From: Salegentibacter sp. 24
Lineage (GTDB): Bacteria; Bacteroidota; Bacteroidia; Flavobacteriales; Flavobacteriaceae
Direction of reading: 5' to 3'
Length of the DNA: 64,000 nt
NCBI RefSeq assembly: GCF_004362395.1
Contig: NZ_SNWE01000017.1
Location: 1 to 64,000, forward strand
Below, piece after piece: positions 53,575-62,483 of this stretch (position 1 is the stretch's first letter; the number at the start of each line of letters is the position of its first letter). Both the position numbers and the translations under genes were made by a program. Below the pieces are notes generated by a model. That model saw nothing but the letters and a program-made list of their open reading frames with translations, had not been told where the DNA came from and ran no database searches.

Positions 53575-54636
53575 TTAAGCTATGGTTATACTATCTTCCA
53601 GATATACCTGTTGGACGGAGTGCAGTAACTCAATCCCTCTAATAAAAGGCTTTTGAAATGCTTTTCGACCCATAATCAATCCAGAGGCGCCAGCTCTTTT
53701 ATTGATTAATGCTGTTGTTACCGCTTCGGTCAAATCTGATTCACCTTTAGAGCCACCGCCGGAATTGATCAATCCTATTTTGCCCATATAGCAATTGGCG
53801 ACTTGTAATCGACAAAGGTCAATGGGATGTTCTGTGGTAAGGGTTTTATACATTTCATCATCATATTTCCCAAACCCAATTTCCTTAAATCCAAAATTGT
53901 TTGTAGGTAATTTTTGTTTGATGATATCTGTCTGTATCGTTACGCCGATATGATTAGCTTGTCCGGTAACGTCGGCGGCAGCGTGATAATCTTTCTTTTC
54001 GGTTTTAAAATTTTCATTGCGGGTATAGCACCATAAAATGGTAGCCATTCCTAAACTATGGGCTTCTTCAAAAGCTTCAGCTATTTCTTTTAGCTGTCTG
54101 TTGCTTTCTGCTGAACCAAAATAAATCGTAGCTCCTACGGCAATTGCTCCCATATCCCAGGCATTTTTTACCTTACCAAATAATGTTTGGTCATATTTAT
54201 TTGGATAGGTAAGTAGCTCGTTATGGTTAATCTTGACGATAAAAGGGATTTTATGGGCATATTTTCGGGCGTTCAATCCCAATACACCAAACGTGGATGC
54301 CACACCATTACATCCTGCTTCTATTGCCAATTTTATGATGTTCTCTGGGTCAAAATAATCTGGGTTTTTATAGAATGAAAAGGCCGCGCTATGCTCAATA
54401 CCTTGGTCAACAGGAAGGATACTTAAATAACCAGTTCCTGCCAGATTTCCGTGATTGTATAATTGGGAAAGGCTACGAAGTACCTGTGGATTTCTGTTAC
54501 TTTGAACAAATACCTTATCTATGTTTGCTTTACTGGGGGTTTGCAGTTCATCCTTTGTTATTTTTTCACAAACGTGTTCTAAATAGAAGTCTGCTTTTTC
54601 TCCTAAAAGTTCTACTATATTCTTGTCTGTTTTCAT
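53575..54636 (-). CDS. fbaB: class I (DhnA-type) fructose-bisphosphate aldolase
   Basis: 353 residues. Cleaves fructose 1,6-bisphosphate to DHAP and glyceraldehyde 3-phosphate through a Schiff base, without metal. [10 protein letters not shown] is diagnostic of the DhnA/FbaB family; candidate Schiff-base lysines are in DIIKQK (240-242), and INSGGGSKG near 291-298 binds phosphate. This archaeal-type class is unlike the class II Fba that flavobacteria normally use. It lies 11 bases downstream of a type II GAPDH, whose substrate it makes. Confidence 0.92.
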   Translation of the reverse strand: MKTDKNIVELLGEKADFYLEHVCEKITKDELQTPSKANIDKVFVQSNRNPQVLRSLSQLYNHGNLAGTGYLSILPVDQGIEHSAAFSFYKNPDYFDPENIIKLAIEAGCNGVASTFGVLGLNARKYAHKIPFIVKINHNELLTYPNKYDQTLFGKVKNAWDMGAIAVGATIYFGSAESNRQLKEIAEAFEEAHSLGMATILWCYTRNENFKTEKKDYHAAADVTGQANHIGVTIQTDIIKQKLPTNNFGFKEIGFGKYDDEMYKTLTTEHPIDLCRLQVANCYMGKIGLINSGGGSKGESDLTEAVTTALINKRAGASGLIMGRKAFQKPFIRGIELLHSVQQVYLEDSITIA

Positions 54637-54647
54637 CTTGATAGTAT

Positions 54648-55661
54648 TTAATGGATTCCTAAACTTTCATTTGTTTTGGCTATGGATTTTGTACCATCTG
54701 TTTCAATTCCAGTTAATGCCCTAATAGCATCAATTGTTTCCGGGATTACAATAGCTTGATTATCGACTATATAAGCATAGAAAAGTTCGTCGCCATCTAC
54801 TTTCAGCATATCTTCCCATAGGGCTACTTCATACATATCGCCCCAAGGTCTTCCCATATCCAGAAACATTTCTTTAATGGTGTTGTTAGAAACCAAGCCT
54901 TGGTCATATTGAATTAATTTAATACGACTTGAAGTTTTGAAAGCATTTAGCACTTCTTCCTTTGTCGCCTGCTTTTTCAATTTCACATTCCAGTAGTGCA
55001 TATGGCTCAATGTTTCGGGTACTTTTACCGCTGCGGTGATGACATCCAGTTCTGGGTCAACACTTTTAGCATCTGGGCCTTGATGGCTTGGGATATCTTT
55101 TTCGGGAACCATTGTATTCATAATACCACCTAAATGACTTTCCCAAGGGTCTGTAGCTCTTCTTAAAAGTGTACCTCTGGCATAATCAAGTAAGTCAGCT
55201 CTTTTTAAAGCGGTCAAGGTTCTTAAAATAGACGTAGTATTACAGGAAACTACTCTTGTCGCATTTAGATTTAAAGCTGATTCATAATTATTTTCTGCAC
55301 TAAAGGAATGCCCTGTGGTTTCGTGTTTTTCGCCACCGTGTAGAATAAATTTGATGTTTTGCTCCTTGTAGATAACGACATTCTGAGCGGCAATTTTTTT
55401 GGGTGTACAGTCCACAACAAGATCTGATTTCTTTAAAAGTTCCTGCATATCGCCTTTTACCGAAATCCCTTCAGATTTCATTTTATCAGCAGCATCTTTA
55501 GTTGCTGCATAAATGTCGTATTCCTTTCTTACGGCATTTTGAATTCGCCAGTCGCTAATGATATCACATACTCCCGAAAGCTTCATATCGTTTTGTAAGT
55601 TGATGGCATCTGCCACCCTTTTTCCAATGACTCCGTATCCTATAACTGCTATATTTTTCAT
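54648..55661 (-). CDS. archaeal-type (type II) glyceraldehyde-3-phosphate dehydrogenase
   Basis: 337 residues. The NAD(P)-binding [12 protein letters not shown] starts at residue 8. The catalytic Cys140 is in VVSCNTTS, the active-site motif of archaeal type II GAPDH, and HGGEKH precedes it. It is not the bacterial GapA type (SCTTN). It phosphorylates and oxidises glyceraldehyde 3-phosphate to 1,3-bisphosphoglycerate, using NAD or NADP. It forms an operon with the class I aldolase. This pair is rare in Bacteroidota and suggests transfer. Confidence 0.9.
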   Translation of the reverse strand: MKNIAVIGYGVIGKRVADAINLQNDMKLSGVCDIISDWRIQNAVRKEYDIYAATKDAADKMKSEGISVKGDMQELLKKSDLVVDCTPKKIAAQNVVIYKEQNIKFILHGGEKHETTGHSFSAENNYESALNLNATRVVSCNTTSILRTLTALKRADLLDYARGTLLRRATDPWESHLGGIMNTMVPEKDIPSHQGPDAKSVDPELDVITAAVKVPETLSHMHYWNVKLKKQATKEEVLNAFKTSSRIKLIQYDQGLVSNNTIKEMFLDMGRPWGDMYEVALWEDMLKVDGDELFYAYIVDNQAIVIPETIDAIRALTGIETDGTKSIAKTNESLGIH

Positions 55662-55680
55662 ATAAATTGATTTTTATTAA

Positions 55681-57027
55681 TTATGTTTTATTGTTCGTAG
55701 TTTCCATTCCCATTGGCATATTACCTTCATCGTCTGTGTGTGAAATCATAAAAAGGCGTTCTGCAACAAGTATTAGAACAATCCCAATCGCTGCTACGAT
55801 AAGCACCAAAGGATCGTTCAGATATTTTATATAAAGAAAAGCTGCCAATACCGCAATGTCCAATACGATGGCTATTAATGGGATGATAGGCTGAAAAACC
55901 ACTTTGTTTTTAAGGTGACGGAACAGCCCCCAATGGATAGCGATATCCATAATAAGGTAAAAAATAGCCCCAATGGATGCTATCCTTGTCAAATCGAAAA
56001 GCACGGTCAGTAAAATGGCGAGGGAAGACGTGAATATTAGTGCTGGATTTTTTAAGCTACCAAGTTTGGTTAAAGAAGGCACCTGTTTCATATTGCTGAG
56101 CATTGCCAACAAGCGTGAAGAGGAAAAGATACTGGCAATGACCCCAGAAACCGTGGCAATAATGGCAATGCCAATGGTAATCCAGGAACCCCATTCCCCA
56201 AAAACAGGTTTTGCGGCGGCTGCAAGGGCATAATCTTTAGCTTCGATTATTTCAGGAATGCTTAAACCTCCCGCAACAGCTAATGCCAAGGCTACATATA
56301 TCAGTGTGCAGATAAGTATGGAAAACACGATAGACCTACCAAGATTTTTATGCGGATTTTTAATATCGGCCCCTTGGTTCGTGATAGTGGTAAAGCCTTT
56401 ATAAGCAAGGATAGATAACGCCAAAGCGGCCACAAATCCGAAGCCTTGTGGTAATGTCTCAGTATTTTTGGGAATATAGTTTCCCGTAATATCGGCAAAA
56501 CCTGAAATTGCAAGGCCGGCAATAGCTAAAATTGCTATTCCCACTACCTTTATAATAGCGGTAAATGTTGCGGTGACCCCAATAACCTTATTGCCCAGGA
56601 TGTTCACTATATAGGCAACAACAATTAGCCCAACACCCAGGGTAGAGGCATAACCTGCATAAGACTCGGGAAATAGCCTAAGTGTATAAGCTCCAAAAGT
56701 GCCGGCCACCAGACTTTCGGAAACTACCATTGATACGTACATCAGCAAAGAATAAAACCCTGTTGTTGTTCCAGGTCCATAGGATTTGTTAAGGAATTTA
56801 ACCACACCTCCAGACGATGGAAAAGCGTTTGAAAACTTTACATAAGAATACGAACTAAAACCTACCACAATAGCTCCCGCAATAAATGCTATTGGAAATA
56901 GATCTCCCACTAATTCAGCTATTTGACCCATTAGGACAAATATGCCAGCACCAATCATTACGCCTGTACCAAGGGATATGGAACCTATTAGGGAAAGCTT
57001 ATCTTTATTCTCACTGTTATTCTTCAT
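55681..57027 (-). CDS. APC-family amino-acid permease
   Basis: 448 residues with about 12 membrane segments. The start LSLIGSISLGTGVMIGAGIFVLMGQIAE is the APC substrate-binding helix 1 (GAGIF). The central FTTITNQGADIKNPHKNLGRSI is also typical. Likely imports an amino acid; the substrate is unknown. It is 7 bases downstream of the NADH dehydrogenase and 19 bases upstream of the GAPDH. Confidence 0.92.
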   Translation of the reverse strand: MKNNSENKDKLSLIGSISLGTGVMIGAGIFVLMGQIAELVGDLFPIAFIAGAIVVGFSSYSYVKFSNAFPSSGGVVKFLNKSYGPGTTTGFYSLLMYVSMVVSESLVAGTFGAYTLRLFPESYAGYASTLGVGLIVVAYIVNILGNKVIGVTATFTAIIKVVGIAILAIAGLAISGFADITGNYIPKNTETLPQGFGFVAALALSILAYKGFTTITNQGADIKNPHKNLGRSIVFSILICTLIYVALALAVAGGLSIPEIIEAKDYALAAAAKPVFGEWGSWITIGIAIIATVSGVIASIFSSSRLLAMLSNMKQVPSLTKLGSLKNPALIFTSSLAILLTVLFDLTRIASIGAIFYLIMDIAIHWGLFRHLKNKVVFQPIIPLIAIVLDIAVLAAFLYIKYLNDPLVLIVAAIGIVLILVAERLFMISHTDDEGNMPMGMETTNNKT

Positions 57028-57034
57028 TTTTAAA

Positions 57035-58390
57035 TTATTTTCCCCTGTTTTTAATCGAAGATTTCGGATTAAAATTTCTAATAATCAGTCGGTTGCTCTT
57101 TTCATAAGTGAAATAACTAACCGCCCAATTAAAACCAACCATCAATCTATTTCTAAATCCGCTTATGGACATCAAGTGTACTATGGACCATAGTAACCAG
57201 GCGAAATAGCCAGCAAACTTCATTTTTCCCAAGTCGGCTACTGCTTTACGTTTTCCTACGGTTGCCAAAGAACCCTTGTCTTTATATTCGAAAGGTTGTG
57301 TGGGTTTATTATTTATGAGGTTTAATATAGAATTACCCAGATATTTTCCTTGTTGAATTGCTGCCTGCGCCACCTGTGGATGCCCTTTGGGTCTTTCTTC
57401 AGAAATAAGCGCAGCTATATCGCCTATGGCAAAAATGTTTTCGTAGCCTTCTACTTTTAAATTAGCATCGGTTTTAATCCGGTTGCCCCTGACTATGTGT
57501 TTTTCATCAATACCATTTGGGAATTGTCCTTTTACGCCAGCCGTCCAGATAAGATTTTTAGCCAAAATGGTCTTACCACTTTTGGTAGTGACTTCGTTGC
57601 CGTCATAATTGCTTACAGCTTCATTTAATAATACCTTTACATTCAAATCCTCTAAATATTTGAGGGTTTTCGATGATGCCTTGTCTGACATTGTGCCTAA
57701 CAACTCATCAATGGCTTCTATTAGATAAATATTCATAATGGAAGAAGGGTACTCTGGGTAATCTTTGGGAAGGATGTATTTGCAAAACTCTGCCAAAGCT
57801 CCTGCCATTTCTACGCCTGCTGGACCACCACCTACTATTACAAAATTTGTCAGCGCGTCGCGTTCTTTATCATCACAAGTAATAGCTGCCTGTTCCAAAT
57901 TTTGCAACATCATATGACGGATGTTGAGGGAATCGCGAATATCCTTCATCCCCAAACTATTTTCGGCCACAGAATCCATCCCAAAGAAATTGGTGGTCGT
58001 GCCAGTAGCCAACACTAAATAGTCATAAGAAACACTTCCCTTATTGGTCAATATAGTATTTGAATCAGGTTGAATTTCCTCAACTTCAGCCAAACGAAAG
58101 AAAACATTTTTATAGCCATTGATTTGTTTTCTGAATGGAAATACAATACTGTCAGGCTCCAGGGCACTCGTTGCCACTTGATATAATAAAGGCTGAAACT
58201 GATGGAAGTTATTTTTATCGAGTAAAACCACTTGAACTTCTTTGTGTTTCAGTTTCTCAACCAATGCCAAACCTGCAAATCCTCCACCAACGATAACCAC
58301 ACGAGGTAATTTAGTATCGGGAAGACATATCTCATCTGTTATCTTACAGGTGGATTCCAACGTAATGCTATGTGTTTGCTTTTCTTTCAT
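57035..58390 (-). CDS. ndh: type II NADH dehydrogenase (NAD(P)/FAD-dependent oxidoreductase)
   Basis: 451 residues. FAD-binding VVIVGGGFAGLALVEKL near 30-46, NAD-binding FVIVGGGPAGVEMAGALAEF near 184-203, FAD-contacting YENIFAIGDIAAL near 315 and a C-terminal amphipathic/hydrophobic stretch (FAWLLWSIVHLMSISGF) that anchors it to the membrane. It passes electrons from NADH to quinone without pumping protons. Its ATG overlaps the uspA stop (ATGA). It could reoxidise NADH made by the GAPDH downstream. Confidence 0.92.
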   Translation of the reverse strand: MKEKQTHSITLESTCKITDEICLPDTKLPRVVIVGGGFAGLALVEKLKHKEVQVVLLDKNNFHQFQPLLYQVATSALEPDSIVFPFRKQINGYKNVFFRLAEVEEIQPDSNTILTNKGSVSYDYLVLATGTTTNFFGMDSVAENSLGMKDIRDSLNIRHMMLQNLEQAAITCDDKERDALTNFVIVGGGPAGVEMAGALAEFCKYILPKDYPEYPSSIMNIYLIEAIDELLGTMSDKASSKTLKYLEDLNVKVLLNEAVSNYDGNEVTTKSGKTILAKNLIWTAGVKGQFPNGIDEKHIVRGNRIKTDANLKVEGYENIFAIGDIAALISEERPKGHPQVAQAAIQQGKYLGNSILNLINNKPTQPFEYKDKGSLATVGKRKAVADLGKMKFAGYFAWLLWSIVHLMSISGFRNRLMVGFNWAVSYFTYEKSNRLIIRNFNPKSSIKNRGK

Positions 58391-58848
58391 TTTTTATTTC
58401 TATCTCTTGCAATCAGTACTGAACATTTGGCATTTGTGGTTAAATATTGGGATACTGAGCCCAATACTAAGCGAGAAAAAGCACCGTGACCCTGAGAGCC
58501 TACTACAATTAAATCTGCACCCCAATTTTCTGCTTTTTCATTAATAGTACTTTTGGGCAGTCCGCTAACAACACTTGTGGTTATGGTAAGTGCCTTGTTT
58601 TCGGCCTTGATTTTATCGGAAGCTTCTGAAACGATTTTGTTTCCCAATTTTTGAGCGTTACTTTTAATTTCTTCTATGTAATTTCCTATCTTGCCGCCCA
58701 TAGTATGCAATCCCAGACCGGTTGTTTTAGGAAGTTCATAAACATTTATAATATGAATTTCACTATTTGAGGATAAAGTCATTTTCTTAAGCTCGTTAAT
58801 GGCTACTTCACTAAAATCTGAACCATCTATGGCCAATACAATTTTCAT
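58387..58848 (-). CDS. universal stress protein (single domain)
   Basis: 153 residues from MKIVLAIDGSDFSE. The ATP motif VVGSQGHGAFSRLVLGSVSQYLTTNAKCSVLI is complete (G-2x-G-9x-G[S]). An in-frame GTG 14 codons upstream would add a poorly conserved leader and would fall in the palindrome at 58890-58908, so the ATG is preferred. First gene of the usp-ndh-permease-GAPDH-aldolase run. Confidence 0.92.
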   Translation of the reverse strand: MKIVLAIDGSDFSEVAINELKKMTLSSNSEIHIINVYELPKTTGLGLHTMGGKIGNYIEEIKSNAQKLGNKIVSEASDKIKAENKALTITTSVVSGLPKSTINEKAENWGADLIVVGSQGHGAFSRLVLGSVSQYLTTNAKCSVLIARDRNKK

Positions 58849-58889
58849 TTTTTTCGTCTTTTTAATCTCTGATTTCGGGTTTAATTCCA

Positions 58890-58908
58890 CTAATTCTGTC
58901 CGAATTAG
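58890..58908. promoter_or_regulatory. 19-bp perfect inverted repeat upstream of usp-ndh
   Basis: CTAATTC-TGTCC-GAATTAG, 7-base perfect arms around 5 bases, 42 bases upstream of the usp start in the 132-base gap that begins the metabolic operon. Likely an operator; the regulator is unknown. Confidence 0.5.
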
Positions 58909-58980
58909 ATTTACATGTCAAGCCAAAGAATTTAGTAATCGAATCATTTTGGATATTTCATTTCCAACCTCTCTTATAAA

Positions 58981-59799
58981 CTAGTTGTATTGCATAAGCT
59001 TAAGCTTTTTGGTTTTTAAATAATCCACTGTTTCTTTTACCGATAGTGGATACGTAGCATTTCCTGTGCGTACATAAAAAGTGGTGTTTCCTTCATCACT
59101 CACATAAACCGGTTCGTTGGAAGGTTCGATATCCACCACGCACACATCTTTCTCATCAATACTGTAGAACGAAATATGGTTGCTGAAACAAGCCTCGTGA
59201 CCCAATTGTGTAGAGATAATCCTGAACACCGCACGTTCATACCCATCCATGTTTTTATGCTTTAGGGTTTTATAATCTTTTTCCAATCCCAGAACATTTC
59301 CGTCGTCATCAACACCAATTATAAGTTTTCCACCCTTGGCATTCATAAAGCCCACAATGGTTTTGGCAATGACCAACTCCAGTTCCCGATTGGTTGTTTT
59401 ACGGTAATAATCATAGCGTATGGAAGATTTGAATTCCACCCGTTCATTTTCACCGGCCTGGATTAATTCTTCAATATCACGAACAAGCAGCCGCTGTTGT
59501 GTGCCAATAATTTCATTTTTCTTTTTCAGGTTTATCCAGAATAAACCTGAAACTATCCCCAAGAATCCTCCCAATAAAGTTAAGAGTCCGCCCATGCCCC
59601 GCATATTGAAACTGAAAGATTCCAAAAAACGTTCTTCTAAGACTTGCTGAAACAAGGGGAAAGAGAAGGGCGTATCACTGAACTCAAACCAGTAGATTAC
59701 CATTGTAAAAGGGTGTACCAGGAAATAAAAAATACCTGCCCCAATAAATAAATGAGTCAAAATGATCTTAATATTTTTATAAGTATTACTGTTTATCAT
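58981..59799 (-). CDS. membrane-anchored AlbA_2 (Schlafen-type) putative DNA-binding protein
   Basis: 272 residues. Two membrane segments (about 12-36 and 68-90), then a cytosolic AlbA_2 domain (about 110-265): ERVEFKSSIRYDYY, the helix TIVGFMNAKGGKLIIGVDDDGNVLGLEKDY, and YVRTGNATYPL. AlbA_2 domains occur in Schlafen-like and regulatory proteins. Role unknown. A membrane anchor joined to this domain suggests signalling from the membrane, which is inference. Confidence 0.85.
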   Translation of the reverse strand: MINSNTYKNIKIILTHLFIGAGIFYFLVHPFTMVIYWFEFSDTPFSFPLFQQVLEERFLESFSFNMRGMGGLLTLLGGFLGIVSGLFWINLKKKNEIIGTQQRLLVRDIEELIQAGENERVEFKSSIRYDYYRKTTNRELELVIAKTIVGFMNAKGGKLIIGVDDDGNVLGLEKDYKTLKHKNMDGYERAVFRIISTQLGHEACFSNHISFYSIDEKDVCVVDIEPSNEPVYVSDEGNTTFYVRTGNATYPLSVKETVDYLKTKKLKLMQYN

Positions 59800-59893
59800 T
59801 TTTAGCGGTTTATGAATCTTTGATATAATTATGTTCTAAATTCAAGAGGGCCTTACCTAAACTTTCGATTAAACAATCCTATTTAATGCAAAA

Positions 59894-60169
59894 TCATCTG
59901 TTTTTTATTTGGGCATTATAAAATGCCGCAATACACGCTCCAATCAACCAGCCTAAAATGAAGCTTTGCACAATACCAAAAAATGCTTCTAATAGTGGCA
60001 CGTCCATTCTTATAATATTACTGGTGTCCAGACCGTGTAAAAGGCTGTTGAAAAATATAATCGTTCCTTCCTGTCCTGCTGTAGCCATCACGATCATACA
60101 GCCCAAATAAATTAAGGATACTGTTAGACCGAGGGCAAAACCGAATTTTTTTACATTTAATCGATACAT
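59894..60169 (-). CDS. DUF5676 family small membrane protein
   Basis: 91 residues with two hydrophobic segments (about 10-32 and 62-84). The pattern KKFGFALGLTVSLIYLGCMIVM and a C-terminal GWLIGACIAAFYN matches DUF5676, often found near copper and silver resistance genes. Function unknown. Confidence 0.78.
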   Translation of the reverse strand: MYRLNVKKFGFALGLTVSLIYLGCMIVMATAGQEGTIIFFNSLLHGLDTSNIIRMDVPLLEAFFGIVQSFILGWLIGACIAAFYNAQIKNR

Positions 60170-60181
60170 AATTTATATGTT

Positions 60182-60406
60182 TTAAGATTGGTTATCTGAT
60201 TTTAATAATTTTTTGGATTCTTCAAATTCCTCCTTTGAAATTTCGCCCTTGGCAAACCTGTTTTTTAGGATGTCCAATGGCTTTTCTTTTTTTGGTTTTT
60301 GGTATGGGATATCAGTTGGGATAAAGAAAATCCAAATGATAAACGCCATCCAAATAATCCACCATATCAGGTGCATACCTCCGAAACTTCCGTCGTGAAA
60401 AAACAT
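60182..60406 (-). CDS. SHOCT-domain small membrane protein
   Basis: 74 residues from MFFHDGSFGGMHL; an upstream in-frame start adds 26 non-conserved residues. A membrane segment (HLIWWIIWMAFIIWIFFI) is followed by a C-terminal SHOCT domain (DILKNRFAKGEISKEEFEE), a short oligomerisation motif. Such proteins cluster with metal-resistance genes. Confidence 0.82.
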   Translation of the reverse strand: MFFHDGSFGGMHLIWWIIWMAFIIWIFFIPTDIPYQKPKKEKPLDILKNRFAKGEISKEEFEESKKLLKSDNQS

Positions 60407-60428
60407 AATTTTTGATTTTAAGTTACTT

Positions 60429-60641
60429 TTATAGTTTTTCAATTGTGTAACCCTCAAGGTTGCTGAGTTGTTTTTGTAATTCATCTACTGAAAGCGTTTC
60501 CTTCATAGTGATGATTGTAGCTCCTTTTGGTGCCAGAAAAATTTCTGCCTTTTCAATCTTTGGATGTTCTTCCAATGTCTTTTTGACCCTGCTAATGCAG
60601 CCGCCGCAACTAATACCATTAATTTGAAATTTTCGTTTCAT
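60429..60641 (-). CDS. HMA-domain copper chaperone-like protein
   Basis: 70 residues, a complete heavy-metal-associated domain. The metal-binding motif is GISCGGC, in which the usual Met is replaced by Ile, with the CxxC intact. Size and fold match CopZ-like chaperones. Neighbours are small membrane proteins, and a CopB-like ATPase lies downstream. Confidence 0.9.
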   Translation of the reverse strand: MKRKFQINGISCGGCISRVKKTLEEHPKIEKAEIFLAPKGATIITMKETLSVDELQKQLSNLEGYTIEKL

Positions 60642-60651
60642 AACATAAATT

Positions 60652-60879
60652 TTAGTGATGTTGTCCTTCTTTTTTTTTATCCTTCTTTTTTAAGTTCTCA
60701 TTGGACAATCCGTGCGTATGGCTCCCGTGCCGCATGGGCATTAACAAGTGTACTGCGAACATTATTATAATAAATGCAAAAAGCCAGGTGCCACCACCAA
60801 TTCCAATAGATGGTGCTAAAAAGATGAGTAAAAGCGGCAGTCCACAACCGAGGACCATCCATAACCAGTGATTTTTCAT
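60652..60879 (-). CDS. DUF2933 family small membrane protein
   Basis: 75 residues with two hydrophobic segments (to about residue 45), then the HLLMPMRHGSHTHG motif of DUF2933 and a Lys-rich tail ending in HH. The His/Met-rich end suggests metal binding. It is the first gene after the long leader hairpin and is followed by HMA, SHOCT and DUF5676 genes. Confidence 0.8.
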   Translation of the reverse strand: MKNHWLWMVLGCGLPLLLIFLAPSIGIGGGTWLFAFIIIMFAVHLLMPMRHGSHTHGLSNENLKKKDKKKEGQHH

Positions 60880-60922
60880 TGTTTTTTATTTTAATTAATG
60901 TTTATTCCTCGCCTTTTTAAGA

Positions 60923-60981
60923 CCTGAACTGGCTTATGTTGTAATTGGGGGATTATCAACACAAGCCTTAGGGAGTTCAGG
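60923..60981. other. large imperfect hairpin in the leader of the DUF2933 operon
   Basis: CCTGAACT pairs perfectly with AGTTCAGG, and inside it GGCTTATGTTG pairs with CAACACAAGCC at 10 of 11 positions, around a 15-base loop with a 6-base bulge (TTAGGG). It lies in the 182-base gap between the regulator stop and the DUF2933 start. A T-run follows on the + strand, but no + strand gene precedes it. Confidence 0.6.
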
Positions 60982-61061
60982 CTTTAGGGTTTTTAATATT
61001 ATAATTAACACGAAAGCTATCTGTTTTTATGCTACTTCATCTGCATAACTTTCGTTGTTAT

Positions 61062-61643
61062 TTATATAATTTCATCATAGAAATTTCGTTTCCATTTTTC
61101 TGTGTTTTTATAGTCGCTCATACTCATTCCCACAATCTCTTTAAACTGTCTTGATAAATGGTTAATGCTACTATAATCCAGCATATATGCCACATCTGAA
61201 AAAGAATATTGTTTTAATTGAATAAGTTCTTTTACTTTTTCAATTTTCAGTTTTATAAAGTATTTTTCAATGGTGGTGTTTTCATTTTTAGAAAACAGCC
61301 TGCTCAGTATTTTATAATCCCTGTTGAGCGTAGAAGACAAATGTTCTGAAGTATTTGTTTTCAAATGAAGTGGTAACTGAGTAAGCAGTTGGATTAGAAT
61401 GATTTTTACTTTTTCAACCAGCATTTCCCCTTCACTTTGTACTATTTCAAAATCATTGGAATGAAGTACTTTGGTAACTTTATACGTAACCTCCGTGTTG
61501 GTGTTTTTTGAAGATTCAACCAATAGTTTACCTAATTCCAAAGAGAGTACGGTTATTCCCATCTCTTCCAGTTCTTGCGTTATTACTTTTAGACAACGGC
61601 TACATACCATATTCTTTATCCAGAATTCTTTCTGTAAATCCAT
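61062..61643 (-). CDS. AraC-family regulator with N-terminal HMA-like metal domain
   Basis: 193 residues. The N-terminal half (1-75) resembles an HMA domain with metal-binding MVCSRC, then VLSLELGKLLVES. The C-terminal half has two helix-turn-helix motifs of the AraC family (VKELIQLKQYSFSDVAYMLDYSSINHLSRQF near 140-170). It is an obvious candidate copper sensor for the surrounding cluster. It does not carry the usual arabinose-type ligand domain. Confidence 0.85.
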   Translation of the reverse strand: MDLQKEFWIKNMVCSRCLKVITQELEEMGITVLSLELGKLLVESSKNTNTEVTYKVTKVLHSNDFEIVQSEGEMLVEKVKIILIQLLTQLPLHLKTNTSEHLSSTLNRDYKILSRLFSKNENTTIEKYFIKLKIEKVKELIQLKQYSFSDVAYMLDYSSINHLSRQFKEIVGMSMSDYKNTEKWKRNFYDEII

Positions 61644-61781
61644 AGTATTAATTATTTATTCTTAGAATGGTATTTATTCTAATAGATTATAAATTTCTGT
61701 TTTTCAAATAGTTGAAAGTGTGGTATGCTCAGGATAGAGCGCACCAGTTGTTAGCCTTTGCGTAGTACAGGCCAACATATA

Positions 61782-61810
61782 AGGTAGGTTGTTTGAAAAA
61801 GAACCTACTT
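61782..61810 (-). terminator. possible terminator of the minus-strand HYC_CC_PP gene
   Basis: AGGTAGGTT and AACCTACTT pair (one wobble) around 11 bases, 9 bases after the stop. The following T-run is weak. Confidence 0.4.
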
Positions 61811-61819
61811 AGGATGAAA

Positions 61820-62260
61820 TCAAATTAAATATACCTCGTGGAGTACTTGAAAATCTTTCGGTATGAGGGGTGGGTCATAATCCCTAAAAGGGATTATATT
61901 TTGTTCCAACCCTTCGAATAGATTTACGTAAGTGTAAAAAAATGTGTGTAGGAAAATCAGTTTATGATTTTCCATCTCAAATGAAGCTTTTTGAAAGTTA
62001 TCGCCACTTTCTTTAACTATAGATTTATTAGCACAGCAACCTTTTTTTTCGAACGAACATTTTTTTGAAGGATTGGTCTGAGCCTTCACCGCATTATCAC
62101 AAACCTGAGCTTTATTTAAAACCGCCATATCCACGAGTTTATCACAGCAGAAATGCATATTCACAGTAAAAGACGATGAAGCAAACATTACTGCAAGTAC
62201 CAATGAAACAGCTATTATTTTATTAAAGCTTTGCATAATACGAATATAAAAAAATAACAA
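61820..62260 (-). CDS. HYC_CC_PP family exported protein (minus-strand copy)
   Basis: 146 residues. Signal peptide, then the variants FTVNMHFCCDKLVDMA, KKGCCANKS, and IIPFRDYDPPL of the HYC, CC and PP motifs. The first Tyr of HYC is Phe. About 35% identical by eye to the divergent paralogue next to it. Secreted and Cys-rich, so metal binding is likely. Function not established; the family occurs near copper RND pumps. Confidence 0.85.
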   Translation of the reverse strand: MLFFYIRIMQSFNKIIAVSLVLAVMFASSSFTVNMHFCCDKLVDMAVLNKAQVCDNAVKAQTNPSKKCSFEKKGCCANKSIVKESGDNFQKASFEMENHKLIFLHTFFYTYVNLFEGLEQNIIPFRDYDPPLIPKDFQVLHEVYLI

Positions 62261-62345
62261 ATGTTAACTATATTTTAACATAATTTTTAGTAATGTGTTT
62301 TTAACACCTTATTTAACCGAAGATACTGCAAAAAAAGACGACGGT

Positions 62346-62365
62346 AATATGATATTTATCATATT
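62346..62365. promoter_or_regulatory. 20-bp perfect palindrome between the divergent HYC_CC_PP genes
   Basis: AATATGATA-TT-TATCATATT, perfect arms. It sits just upstream of the promoter element at 62385-62392. TGAT-N4-ATCA inside it resembles CRP/FNR-type sites. Confidence 0.55.
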
Positions 62366-62384
62366 TTTAGAAGTTTGATTCTTT

Positions 62385-62392
62385 TATTTTTG
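62385..62392 (+). promoter_or_regulatory. -7 element of the plus-strand HYC_CC_PP gene
   Basis: TATTTTTG, a perfect TAnnTTTG, about 92 bases before the start. A second match, TATATTTG at 62469-62476, is only 8 bases before the ATG and would give a leaderless mRNA. Confidence 0.45.
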
Positions 62393-62483
62393 TCGAAAAT
62401 AGTATAGGAAGTAAAAGTTTAACATAACGAAAAGAATTATTAATGTTTTTATATTTCGTTGTTTTATATATATTTGCAGTCTT

